Assembly: GCA_023807065.1 (NCBI GenBank)
Contig: JAJJLU010000034.1
Span: 1-33,899 of the forward strand
DNA: 33,899 nucleotides
Source: Isotricha intestinalis
Lineage: Eukaryota; Ciliophora; Litostomatea; Vestibuliferida; Isotrichidae
Reading direction: 5' to 3'
Every line of letters starts with the position of its first letter. Position 1 is the first letter of the stretch. Made by a program: the position numbers and the translations under genes. Positions 8,218 through 17,406 of this stretch are shown here, piece after piece. The notes beneath the pieces were generated by a model. It searched no databases, was not told the origin of the DNA, and saw only the letters and a list, made by a program, of their open reading frames with translations.

Positions 8218-11200
8218 ATGGGAAATTTAGATTTTTCTAAATTATTTAGAACAAAATCTCCAAAAAACAAAATATCACACTTATCTAAAGCAGATATAGA
8301 ATTAGAAATAAAATATCAAAAAATGAAAACTCAAATAATGACATATTTAGAAAAAATATCAAAAAATTCAAGAGATTTTTGGGAAGAACTTTCAAAAAAA
8401 AACAAAGAATTAAATACATTAGCAAAATGTATAATAAATATAAATAAATTAATCATTGAGTTAAAAGAAACATATTTAGAATATATTAAGACAAAATATA
8501 ATGATACAAAAACTTTATTAATAATGGAACATTTTTTAAGAAATGTTTTAAATGATGATAAAGGGAGTGATGATATAATAGCAAAATTATCTTTTCAACA
8601 TTCAGAAAATTATTCTAATTCAGAAAGTGAAATTTTATTAAATGAATATGAAAATTATTTTAAAGATGGAAGTGGATATTTATTAATAAGTGGAGATAAA
8701 AAAAATTTAGGAAAAATTATTTCTTATAATCCTTCTTTTGCTAAAATGTTTCATTATAATAATGAAGAATTAAAAGGAAAAGATTTTACTATTTTAATTC
8801 CACAAATTTTTAGAAATACATATGAAAAACAAATTCATCTTAAATTAAAAAATACTAATAATGAAGATAAAAAAAAAAATTATAATTATAATTTTTTATT
8901 GAAAAGAAGTGGTGTTGGATTAAATAAAGCTGGTTATATTTTCCCAGTTAATTTTACTGCAAAAATTATTTATAGTTTAGATGATACTATTAATTATTTA
9001 TCCATTTTTAGAAAACCTCCAAGTGATAATTTTAAAGTATATCCAATTTATTTTTTAGCAGATTTAAATTTCTTTGTTAAAAATATTTCTTCTTCAGCAA
9101 TTCCAATTTTTGGAATAAACAGTAATAATATTTCTTCAAAAAATGAAACTTTAAATTTATCTTTATTCATAAATGAAATTTCCTTATTGAAAGAAGATAA
9201 ATTATATTTCAAAGAATTTACAGAAACAAATACATTAGAACCAAAAAAGCAAATAATAATATCAGATGAAGAAATAAAGAAATTAAAAATATTTTTAGAT
9301 AAAATAGCAGAAAATAATAAATCAGTAAAAATAGTAGAAAAAAATTTAATAACAAATGCAAATACAAATTATGAAACAATATTTACTGCAAATCCATTAG
9401 AATTTGAACATGATTCAGTAACAGAATATAATAATGTGATTAGAATTAAAAAATTTTATATTTCAATAAATGAAGTTGTTTTATTTTCAAGTTTATTAGC
9501 TTACTTATTAAAATTAGAACCAATTCGTTCAAAAAATTTTTTAATAGATACAAAAAATATAATAACATATGAAGAAAATATTGTAATATTTAATCCAAAA
9601 ACATTTAAATTTATGAACCAAGAAAAATTTTTAGAAGAAAATGTAACTTTAACTCCAAATTTAAAAAAAGGAACAATAATATCTGATATAGATGGTTTAA
9701 ATATATTAACTCCAAGAGTTAAGAAAAAAAATAAGAAAAGAAAAAGTAAAGAAGAATTAACTTCTCTTTCAATGAATCATACTAATTTAATTCAATATTT
9801 ATATAAAAAAAAAAATATTAAAAATTATGCAGAAATACAAAAAGTTAAAACTATTTTTAAAATTCAAGGTCATCAAGAAAAAGAAGTTTTACCTCCTAAA
9901 GACACAAAATTAGATGATATAATAAAAAATATTAATAATATATTTAAAAAAAATTTCAATGAAGATGATATTGAATTTATTAAAAATTTAGATGATGATG
10001 AAAATGAACAAAATATTGATCAACAAATGGAAGAAAGAGCTTTAAATAATTTATTAAATTTTAAAGGAGTTGAAGGATGGTTTAATAATTATCAAAAAAT
10101 TTCTAAAACTAAATATTCTACAGAAGTATTAATTTTCGCTGTTATTATTATTATTTTATCAATTGGAAAAATTGTTTTAATGCTGATTAGATTTTTAAAA
10201 AATATTGCTTTAATTAAAATAATTAAAACTTCTCAAAAATTAAAATTATTAACTTTAGAACAAATATTTTATTTTTTACAATGTGTTCATTATTGTGAAA
10301 TAATAAATGAATTTCATTTAGATTTAAATAATATAAATCAATATAATTATGTGAATAATTCAATTTCAATTTTAATTGATTCAATAAATAATATAACATC
10401 AAGAATAAAATTAATAATAGGAATTGAACATTATATTCCTTATTTTGAAAAAAATTTAGATTATACTTTAAATAATGATAAAAATTCTTTTTCTCCTTCT
10501 TTACAATTAACTTTATTAGGAATTATTATGAATTTAACCAATAGATTATATTCTATTATTGCAGATACTTCTGATTTTTCTTTTAATTATTATTTATTTT
10601 TAACTAATACTCTTAATATTTATATTACTTCTGCTTTTCAAGTTTCTGATCAAATTAATTATATTTTAGAAAAAAAAATCAATAAATTAAAACAAGATAA
10701 TTACTTATTTATTTTCATTGGATTTATTCTAATTTTTAACTTTGCTATTAATATCATTTATGAATTCATTGTTTCATCAAAAAAAAATTCTTTATTAAAT
10801 TTATATTTTAATATTCCTGAAAGAATTATTTGGAAATATCAAACTAATTGTGAAGAATTTTTATCTTTATTTTATAAAGATGATTTTGATAATTCGAAAA
10901 TAAATAAAAAACCTCCTGAAGAAAATTTAGAAAATTATCAAAATAATCATAATTTTACTTCAACATCAGTAATATTAACAGATAATAAAAATTCCAAAGA
11001 TTCAAAACAACAAAATCAAAAAATAAATATATCAAAAAACAAAGAATTAAATAGAAATACCTTTATAGTAAAAATAATGATATTTCATATATTTGTATTA
11101 ATATTTGGTTATTCATATTATGCATTGTCATATTTAATAATATTTTACAAAGAGAAATTTTTACTTGATTCAAATTTTTTAATAACAAATAATTGTTATT

Positions 11201-11922
11201 TAGTTTATGAAATGGATTTATACTTAATAAGTCAATATCAATTATTTCAAAATTCAACAATATATATTTTAAATATGAAAAATGATAAATTTCAAGAAGA
11301 ATATAGTCTAACATTATTAAATAAATATAATATATTTTTAGATTTTTGGTATAGACACGGAACAAAATTATTTGGAAAAGGAAAATTTGATACTAAAAAT
11401 TATTTTAAAAATAATTCAATATCAAAATATGATATTTATGAAATAATGTCAAAAGGAGCTTGTGATATATTAAATGAATATGATGAAATATGTGAAATTA
11501 TTCCATTTAATTCAAGAGGTTATTTAGATTGTGGAATATATTTAATTGATAATATGACTAATTATTATATTGATTATCAAATTAATAATATTACTAAAAA
11601 TTTCTCTGATAATGATTATTATAATATGGTAATGATTAATATTATTTATTTTTCTTCTTTAACAAGAGGAATTATTCATCAATTAAATATTGTTATTAAT
11701 GATAATTTAAATAATATGAAAAATAAATATATTTTATTATTTGTTCTTTATTTAATTATTATTTTAGGTAAAACAGTTGTTTATTTTGGAATTGTTCAAA
11801 AAAATTCTTTATTTGAATTAATTTATATTAAAACTACTTTGCTTTTAATTAATCCAAATGATATAAAAGAAAATAGAATAATAATGGATTTTTTACATAA
11901 AGAAATGTTATTAACAAATTAA
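8218..11922 (+). CDS. PAS-domain transmembrane sensor-like protein
   Basis: 1234 residues, TAA stop. Residues 1-125 are helical (motif NSRDFWEELSKKNKELN). A PAS domain lies at about 145-265: LISGDKKNLGKIISYNPSFAKMF... is a typical PAS start and GKDFTILIPQIF its middle, ending with a 'YPIYFLADLNFF' strand. Predicted membrane helices: about 631-660, 828-852, 948-980 and 1170-1194, with a long loop between the first two. The arrangement resembles the large PAS/TM proteins abundant in ciliates and the Dictyostelium 'tiny macrocysts' group, but the multi-TM N-terminal half of those is absent here, so this is a short version. Role is probably sensing with an unknown ligand; there is no kinase or cyclase domain. 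The second residue is Gly but the N-terminus is not a good myristoylation site. Confidence 0.8.
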   Translation: MGNLDFSKLFRTKSPKNKISHLSKADIELEIKYQKMKTQIMTYLEKISKNSRDFWEELSKKNKELNTLAKCIININKLIIELKETYLEYIKTKYNDTKTLLIMEHFLRNVLNDDKGSDDIIAKLSFQHSENYSNSESEILLNEYENYFKDGSGYLLISGDKKNLGKIISYNPSFAKMFHYNNEELKGKDFTILIPQIFRNTYEKQIHLKLKNTNNEDKKKNYNYNFLLKRSGVGLNKAGYIFPVNFTAKIIYSLDDTINYLSIFRKPPSDNFKVYPIYFLADLNFFVKNISSSAIPIFGINSNNISSKNETLNLSLFINEISLLKEDKLYFKEFTETNTLEPKKQIIISDEEIKKLKIFLDKIAENNKSVKIVEKNLITNANTNYETIFTANPLEFEHDSVTEYNNVIRIKKFYISINEVVLFSSLLAYLLKLEPIRSKNFLIDTKNIITYEENIVIFNPKTFKFMNQEKFLEENVTLTPNLKKGTIISDIDGLNILTPRVKKKNKKRKSKEELTSLSMNHTNLIQYLYKKKNIKNYAEIQKVKTIFKIQGHQEKEVLPPKDTKLDDIIKNINNIFKKNFNEDDIEFIKNLDDDENEQNIDQQMEERALNNLLNFKGVEGWFNNYQKISKTKYSTEVLIFAVIIIILSIGKIVLMLIRFLKNIALIKIIKTSQKLKLLTLEQIFYFLQCVHYCEIINEFHLDLNNINQYNYVNNSISILIDSINNITSRIKLIIGIEHYIPYFEKNLDYTLNNDKNSFSPSLQLTLLGIIMNLTNRLYSIIADTSDFSFNYYLFLTNTLNIYITSAFQVSDQINYILEKKINKLKQDNYLFIFIGFILIFNFAINIIYEFIVSSKKNSLLNLYFNIPERIIWKYQTNCEEFLSLFYKDDFDNSKINKKPPEENLENYQNNHNFTSTSVILTDNKNSKDSKQQNQKINISKNKELNRNTFIVKIMIFHIFVLIFGYSYYALSYLIIFYKEKFLLDSNFLITNNCYLVYEMDLYLISQYQLFQNSTIYILNMKNDKFQEEYSLTLLNKYNIFLDFWYRHGTKLFGKGKFDTKNYFKNNSISKYDIYEIMSKGACDILNEYDEICEIIPFNSRGYLDCGIYLIDNMTNYYIDYQINNITKNFSDNDYYNMVMINIIYFSSLTRGIIHQLNIVINDNLNNMKNKYILLFVLYLIIILGKTVVYFGIVQKNSLFELIYIKTTLLLINPNDIKENRIIMDFLHKEMLLTN

Positions 11923-12026
11923 AAAAACATAATTAATTTATTAATTTAAAATATCTCTTTAGAAAAACACAATAAATTTAATTAGTGAAAATATTTTAAA
12001 TATTAATATATAATTAAAAAAAACTA

Positions 12027-12878
12027 TCAGTTATCATTTTCATAAAAATTATAAGTCAAAATTTTTTTTCTTTGTTGACTATTTAACTTTTCAATACTAT
12101 ATCTAATAGCTTCTCTACTTAATTTATTATAATTTAAAAAAATCCATTTTTCAAATCTTTCATAATTAACCAAAGCTAAATATCTACTTAACCATCCAAC
12201 AGCTAATTGATTAAATCTTTCTTGATAAATAATATTCTTATTAATATTATCAAACATTAAATCTATAAATCCTTTAAAATTAGGTTTTTCATCTTTATAT
12301 TTAATTCTATTAACAAAAGAAACTAAAGATATTCTTCTTACCCATAAATTATTAGATTGATTTAAATTAACAATATAAAGTGTATTTTCTTTTGATAATA
12401 AACCATAAAATTTAAAAAATTTTCCACTTAAATTATCACATGAAGCCCATTCATTTATTATATTTTTTTCTTCTATTAATTTTATTAACTTTTCTACTTC
12501 ATTTCTTGATATTTTCATATGTATATCTTTTAATATATCTCCACTTATTATTTTACATTCTAAATATTCATTACAAAGTAATTTTATTATTAAAAGAAAT
12601 TTATCTTTTGTTTCTAATAATTTATATCTTTTATCATTTTTTATTTTTTTTGTAAATGTTTCATGAACAAATGGCATTTTATTTCCAAAAGTCTTTACTT
12701 TATTTTTTAAATATTTTTCCAATTGTTTTGATTTCTCTGGATTTTTTTTATAAATATCCTCAAAAATATTATATATTTCACTAAATAACTCATTTATTAA
12801 TTCTTCATTTGTTTTCAATGGAATTTTTTTTTCAGAATTTGATTTTCTTAAATTTTTACTTATTGAATTACTTCTCAT
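12027..12878 (-). CDS. AlkD-type DNA alkylation repair (HEAT-repeat glycosylase-like) protein
   Basis: 283 residues from the ATG at 12878 (MRSNSISKNLRKS); the frame is open 11 codons further to 12911, but that extension is hydrophobic and unlike the family. Stop is TGA, immediately followed in frame by TAG. AlkD enzymes are HEAT-like solenoids that excise bulky or cationic alkyl-purines from DNA. The key residues can be matched: W144 and D148 in NEWASCDN (AlkD W109/D113), R182 in LWVRRISLVSF (R148) and W229 in AVGWLSRY (W187), with similar spacing. So an active glycosylase is plausible. The N-terminus is basic and may be a nuclear-targeting tail. The family is mostly bacterial, with scattered protist members; transfer is possible but base composition matches the neighbours. 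It is divergent from the Cache-like gene, 75 bp apart. Confidence 0.75.
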   Translation of the reverse strand: MRSNSISKNLRKSNSEKKIPLKTNEELINELFSEIYNIFEDIYKKNPEKSKQLEKYLKNKVKTFGNKMPFVHETFTKKIKNDKRYKLLETKDKFLLIIKLLCNEYLECKIISGDILKDIHMKISRNEVEKLIKLIEEKNIINEWASCDNLSGKFFKFYGLLSKENTLYIVNLNQSNNLWVRRISLVSFVNRIKYKDEKPNFKGFIDLMFDNINKNIIYQERFNQLAVGWLSRYLALVNYERFEKWIFLNYNKLSREAIRYSIEKLNSQQRKKILTYNFYENDN

Positions 12879-12953
12879 ATAAAAAAATATAAAAATTCTA
12901 ATAATTAACAATAAAATACTTTAAAATTATTATAAAAATTTAATTTAAAATAA

Positions 12954-15900
12954 ATGTTAAATGTAAAACACATTTTTAAAAATGTATTTCTAATAATATT
13001 AGTAATAGAATTTATATTAATGATAATAACAATAATAAGATATATTAACAAATCAAGTAAAATAATAGAAGGAATAGATGAACAAAGAAAAAAAATGCAT
13101 ATTCAAACTAAAGATTTAAATTTTGAATATTTGAATAAAAAATTTCAATTAATAATAGAAGATGAATTCTTAATTTTAAGATCTTTAGAAATAATATTAC
13201 AAGAAGAACCTAATTTAACAAATATATTTTTAAATAATCGTAATTTTCCAGAACCTTGGAATTATACTCAAGGAGAAAATTACACAGAAACTTGGTATTT
13301 AAAAAATTCATTTGATGAAATAGAAAATGAAAGATTAAGATTTTTTTATTATTTTAATCAAGAAAATAAAACTTTATTAAATTATACTTTATTAATTCAA
13401 CCTTTATTAAAAAAATTATTAGAAAAATATTTTTCATGGAAAAATAAAATTTACATTAGTATAGAATATATTCATATTACATTTAATAATGGTTTATTTT
13501 TGAAATATCCCTTTTTTAATGATACCAATTTTGGATTTTGTGAATCAAGAAATAATAAAAATATTGATGATAAGGATTATTATAATATTACAAATTGTGA
13601 TTTTTTTATAAAATTAAAAGAAGAAAAAATTATTTTTACTAAACCATATAAATTTCCAAATGGATTTTTTGGAACTGATATTTGTATAAAATCAAATAAA
13701 AAATTTTTAAATATATTAAATGAGAATGAATTATATTTTGTTGTTTGTTATACAATAAATTTTTATGATTATTCACTTTTTAAAAGAATAAAAATGGAAA
13801 ATTTAAAGTCAGAAACAGAATATTTTATAACATATATTAATGAAACTTTAAATAATTCTAAAGTAGTATATAATTCAAATCAATATTTACCTTCTTTAAA
13901 TTGTTCAATTGAAAATGATAAAGAAAATTTTAATTATTATAATTGTGAAGAACTAGATTTTTTCAATGTTTTTTTTAAAAAAGAATTAGATAATTTATAT
14001 TTAAAATTATCAAAGAATAATTCAAATAATTTCACAGAAGCTAAAATTAAATATATTAATCAATATGAAAATTTAAAAAATTCAAAAATACACAATTTAT
14101 TATTAAAAACATTTGAATATAAAATTCTTCCTCATAAACAAGAAATATTAAAATTAAATTCCTTTAATATAAATTCAAATCAAATCTTTTATTGTGATTT
14201 TCAAGAAGAAATTATAATAGATTCAAATAATACTTTTCAATTTAATTCTGAAGGACAATCTAAACAAATAATATATTTTTTTCCTATTTCAATTGGTTTT
14301 TCTTATGAAGAAGAAATTTTTGAAATTGAAAATAAAAAACCAAAAAAAAATAATTTTATTGATTCTTATACTTTAAAAATTGATCCTTTAGTTTTTGATT
14401 ATTATTTAATTATAAGAGATAAAATTCCAACAGAAGAAAAAACAAAAAATAATTTTATGAGTTTCATTGTTTCTGAAATTATTTTATTTTCTTTTTATCT
14501 TTTATGTTATAATTTCTTTGTTTGGTTCTTCTTTAATTTTTTCTATTATTATATTATTAAAGGATTTATTTTTCCTTTAAAACAAATTTTAAAATTATAT
14601 TTACAAATTATAGAAAAATCATATATTTTAAAAAACCAAAAAAACACAATTCAAAAGAATTTAAATTCAGATTTGAAAATAAAAGACTTTAACAATATTT
14701 TAAATAAAAAAAAAGAAAATTTTATGGATTACATAAATAATTTTTGTTCAGATATAATAATAAAAAAAATAACAGAAATATCTCAAATAGAACATCATAT
14801 AGAAATTCAAAAATCATTAAAAACATTAAAAGCAATAACATTAATATTAGAATTTAATAATTCAAAAGAAAAACAAAATAAAAAATTAAATTCAACAAAT
14901 ATAACAATGTTTATAGAAGCAATTAAATTTTTATCAGAATGTTTTTATTCAAAATACACTGATAAAGAAAGAATCAATTATTATTTAATAAAATTAATGG
15001 TTGAAAATATTTTAATGTCAATGTTACAAGAATTTAAAAACCAAAAAAAAAAAATTGATAAAAATGTTAAAAATAAAGAACAAATTAATAATTTATTAAA
15101 AATTTTAAATAAAATTGATTCATATCATTTGATTTCTAAAAAATCAATTTCAAGAGCAAGAAATGAATTAGAAAATGTAATTAAAAATTCTAATCAAGAA
15201 GATATTGTTGAAACAAGTAAAAATGATTTATTCTTATTATCTTCTTTAGAAGAAAATATTAATTATATGTATGCTATACATAAATGTATGTTATTTGAAA
15301 GCTTTTTAATTGATCAATATGATATTAAATCAAATATTGGAAATAATATTGATGAAGAAGAAAAAAATATTGTTAATAAATTACAAAAAAAAGAAAAAAA
15401 AAATAAAAAAGTTAATTTAAAAATTCATGATAATCATACAAATAATGAAATAAATCATACAAATAATGAAATAAATAATACAAATAATGAAATAAATAAT
15501 ACAAATAATAATGAAATAAATAATACAAATAATAATGAAATAAATAATACAAATAATAATGATAATAATGATAATGAAATAATTAACACTAATACTAATA
15601 ACAATAATAATAAAAATGAAAAAGATATTTTATTAGAAAAAAAGAAAAGAATGAAAATAAATTTTATAAAAACTGATGATGATTATTTAATATCAGAAGA
15701 AACGAAAAAATATTTAGAATCTTTAATATCATATTGTGAAGATTACTTAGAAATAAAAATAAAAAATAAGAAAGAATTAAAAAGAATAATAAATAAAAAT
15801 GCTCAAACAACAATAATAACATCAACACATAATATTCCTTCATATTTTAAATTACCTTTTGAAGAAGATTTTTCGAAAAATTTAAGAAGTAAAAAAATAT

Positions 15901-17294
15901 TAGAAATTTTTAAAGAAATATCAATTTTATTTTTTATATCTAAATATTATATTTTAATCGATGAAGAACAAAATGGAGTTTCTGCATATGAAAATGCGTT
16001 AAATAAATTAAAAAAATTTGAAAATAAAATAGAAAAAATTAAAATTAAATTGGAAGAAAAAAATTATAAAACAACAAATTTTACAATGTTATTTGTAAAT
16101 AGTATTTTCTATGAAAAATTAATTTTTATTTTTTCAATGTTATGTAATAAATTTTATCAAAGTAAAACTGAAATTTTTATAAATTTAAATCTTTTAGATT
16201 TATCACCAATTTATTCTCGTTCAATAAGAAAAATGGTATTAACAAAATTATTATGTTATACAATTAATTATAGAAATGAATTAATTTCAAGATTTAATTA
16301 TTCTATAAATTTATATAAAACATTAATTACTGATAAAGAATATATTAATATTCAACATTCAATTTATAAATTAATTTCAATAAGAAATGTAACTTCTCAA
16401 AATATAAAAAAAAATATTTTATTTCTTTTCGATTTAGGAAATAAATATATTAAAGATTCAGTTTTTAAAGAATTATTATTTAATTACTTTAATAAACATT
16501 TAAAAGAAAATATTACAAATACATTTGAATATTATTTTTCTGCTTTTGATCATAAACTTTATTTACAATTTGAACCTTCTTTTGAGGAAGAAATAACTTT
16601 AGGAAGAAAATATAGTAGAAGTTATTTAAAGACAATTCCAAAAAATCCAAAATTAAAATTAAATGAAAATACTTTAAATAATAAAAATAATAATTATAAT
16701 AATTCAAATAATGAAGAAAGAGATTCTCAAATATTAAAATTAGAAAAAATAAATGAATTTTTTAATTTTATTTCAGAATATAATGAAGAAAAAAAATTAG
16801 AACATAGAACCGATAAAGCAATTTATCATTCTGCGCTTTTTGGAATGTGTGATGAAAAAACAATATTAAATAATAATGATAATTACAATTTAAACTATAA
16901 TAGAATAAAAAATAACATTAAAATTAATGAAGCTAATTATATGATTGTTATGACAAATTTAACTTCTACTTTTAATAATAATATTCAAAATTGGGAAGAA
17001 ATTTCAAAATTAATGTTTGATAAAAAAATGACTGTTATTGTTTTATTATCTTATGATCCTAATTTAGAAAAAGAAGAAAATTTACAAAAAAAAATTTCTT
17101 TTTATAAACAAGTTTTAAGTTCTGGAATAATTAATGGTCATTTATTTATTATGAGAAGTTTAACTATATTAAAATTTGTTCTTAATACTATTTTTCCTAC
17201 TAAATATAGTGAATTTAATATGGATATTATTAAACATTATTTATGTAGTAATGAAAATATTTATATTTCAAAAAATATAAAAGAAGAAAAATAA
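12954..17294 (+). CDS. two-pass receptor-like protein with Cache-like ectodomain and VWA-like C-terminus
   Basis: 1446 residues, TAA stop. An N-terminal membrane helix (about 8-29) is followed by a large, potentially glycosylated ectodomain (about 50-495; many N-x-S/T and paired Cys) resembling a Cache-type ligand-binding domain. A second membrane region lies at about 500-540 and is followed by helical cytoplasmic sequence. Residues about 827-882 are an Asn-rich tandem repeat. Near the C-terminus (about 1326-1422) the block ANYMIVMTNLTSTF ... MTVIVLLSYDP ... GHLFIMRSLTIL resembles a von Willebrand factor A fold with a degenerate metal site (no DxSxS). I infer a surface sensor; no enzyme domain is visible. 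It sits between two other big membrane-protein genes. The domain calls are by pattern only; the gene itself is clear. Confidence 0.7.
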   Translation: MLNVKHIFKNVFLIILVIEFILMIITIIRYINKSSKIIEGIDEQRKKMHIQTKDLNFEYLNKKFQLIIEDEFLILRSLEIILQEEPNLTNIFLNNRNFPEPWNYTQGENYTETWYLKNSFDEIENERLRFFYYFNQENKTLLNYTLLIQPLLKKLLEKYFSWKNKIYISIEYIHITFNNGLFLKYPFFNDTNFGFCESRNNKNIDDKDYYNITNCDFFIKLKEEKIIFTKPYKFPNGFFGTDICIKSNKKFLNILNENELYFVVCYTINFYDYSLFKRIKMENLKSETEYFITYINETLNNSKVVYNSNQYLPSLNCSIENDKENFNYYNCEELDFFNVFFKKELDNLYLKLSKNNSNNFTEAKIKYINQYENLKNSKIHNLLLKTFEYKILPHKQEILKLNSFNINSNQIFYCDFQEEIIIDSNNTFQFNSEGQSKQIIYFFPISIGFSYEEEIFEIENKKPKKNNFIDSYTLKIDPLVFDYYLIIRDKIPTEEKTKNNFMSFIVSEIILFSFYLLCYNFFVWFFFNFFYYYIIKGFIFPLKQILKLYLQIIEKSYILKNQKNTIQKNLNSDLKIKDFNNILNKKKENFMDYINNFCSDIIIKKITEISQIEHHIEIQKSLKTLKAITLILEFNNSKEKQNKKLNSTNITMFIEAIKFLSECFYSKYTDKERINYYLIKLMVENILMSMLQEFKNQKKKIDKNVKNKEQINNLLKILNKIDSYHLISKKSISRARNELENVIKNSNQEDIVETSKNDLFLLSSLEENINYMYAIHKCMLFESFLIDQYDIKSNIGNNIDEEEKNIVNKLQKKEKKNKKVNLKIHDNHTNNEINHTNNEINNTNNEINNTNNNEINNTNNNEINNTNNNDNNDNEIINTNTNNNNNKNEKDILLEKKKRMKINFIKTDDDYLISEETKKYLESLISYCEDYLEIKIKNKKELKRIINKNAQTTIITSTHNIPSYFKLPFEEDFSKNLRSKKILEIFKEISILFFISKYYILIDEEQNGVSAYENALNKLKKFENKIEKIKIKLEEKNYKTTNFTMLFVNSIFYEKLIFIFSMLCNKFYQSKTEIFINLNLLDLSPIYSRSIRKMVLTKLLCYTINYRNELISRFNYSINLYKTLITDKEYINIQHSIYKLISIRNVTSQNIKKNILFLFDLGNKYIKDSVFKELLFNYFNKHLKENITNTFEYYFSAFDHKLYLQFEPSFEEEITLGRKYSRSYLKTIPKNPKLKLNENTLNNKNNNYNNSNNEERDSQILKLEKINEFFNFISEYNEEKKLEHRTDKAIYHSALFGMCDEKTILNNNDNYNLNYNRIKNNIKINEANYMIVMTNLTSTFNNNIQNWEEISKLMFDKKMTVIVLLSYDPNLEKEENLQKKISFYKQVLSSGIINGHLFIMRSLTILKFVLNTIFPTKYSEFNMDIIKHYLCSNENIYISKNIKEEK
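15433..15600 (+). repeat. in-frame Asn-rich tandem repeat (21/24-nt units)
   Basis: Within the receptor-like gene, units such as CATACAAATAATGAAATAAA (HTNNEIN, 21 nt) are followed by 24-nt versions with one extra AAT codon (NTNNNEIN), then decay into AAT/GAT runs. All changes are multiples of three, so the frame is kept. This looks like a recently expanded, probably length-variable low-complexity linker in the cytoplasmic part. Confidence 0.85.
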
Positions 17295-17406
17295 TTATTA
17301 TTAAAGTATATTTAATTAAAATAAAATTTTAAAATAAATTTTTCTACTATTATAAAAATAAATTAAAATTTATTAAATTTTCTTATTATTTTTTCCCAAA
17401 AAAAAA

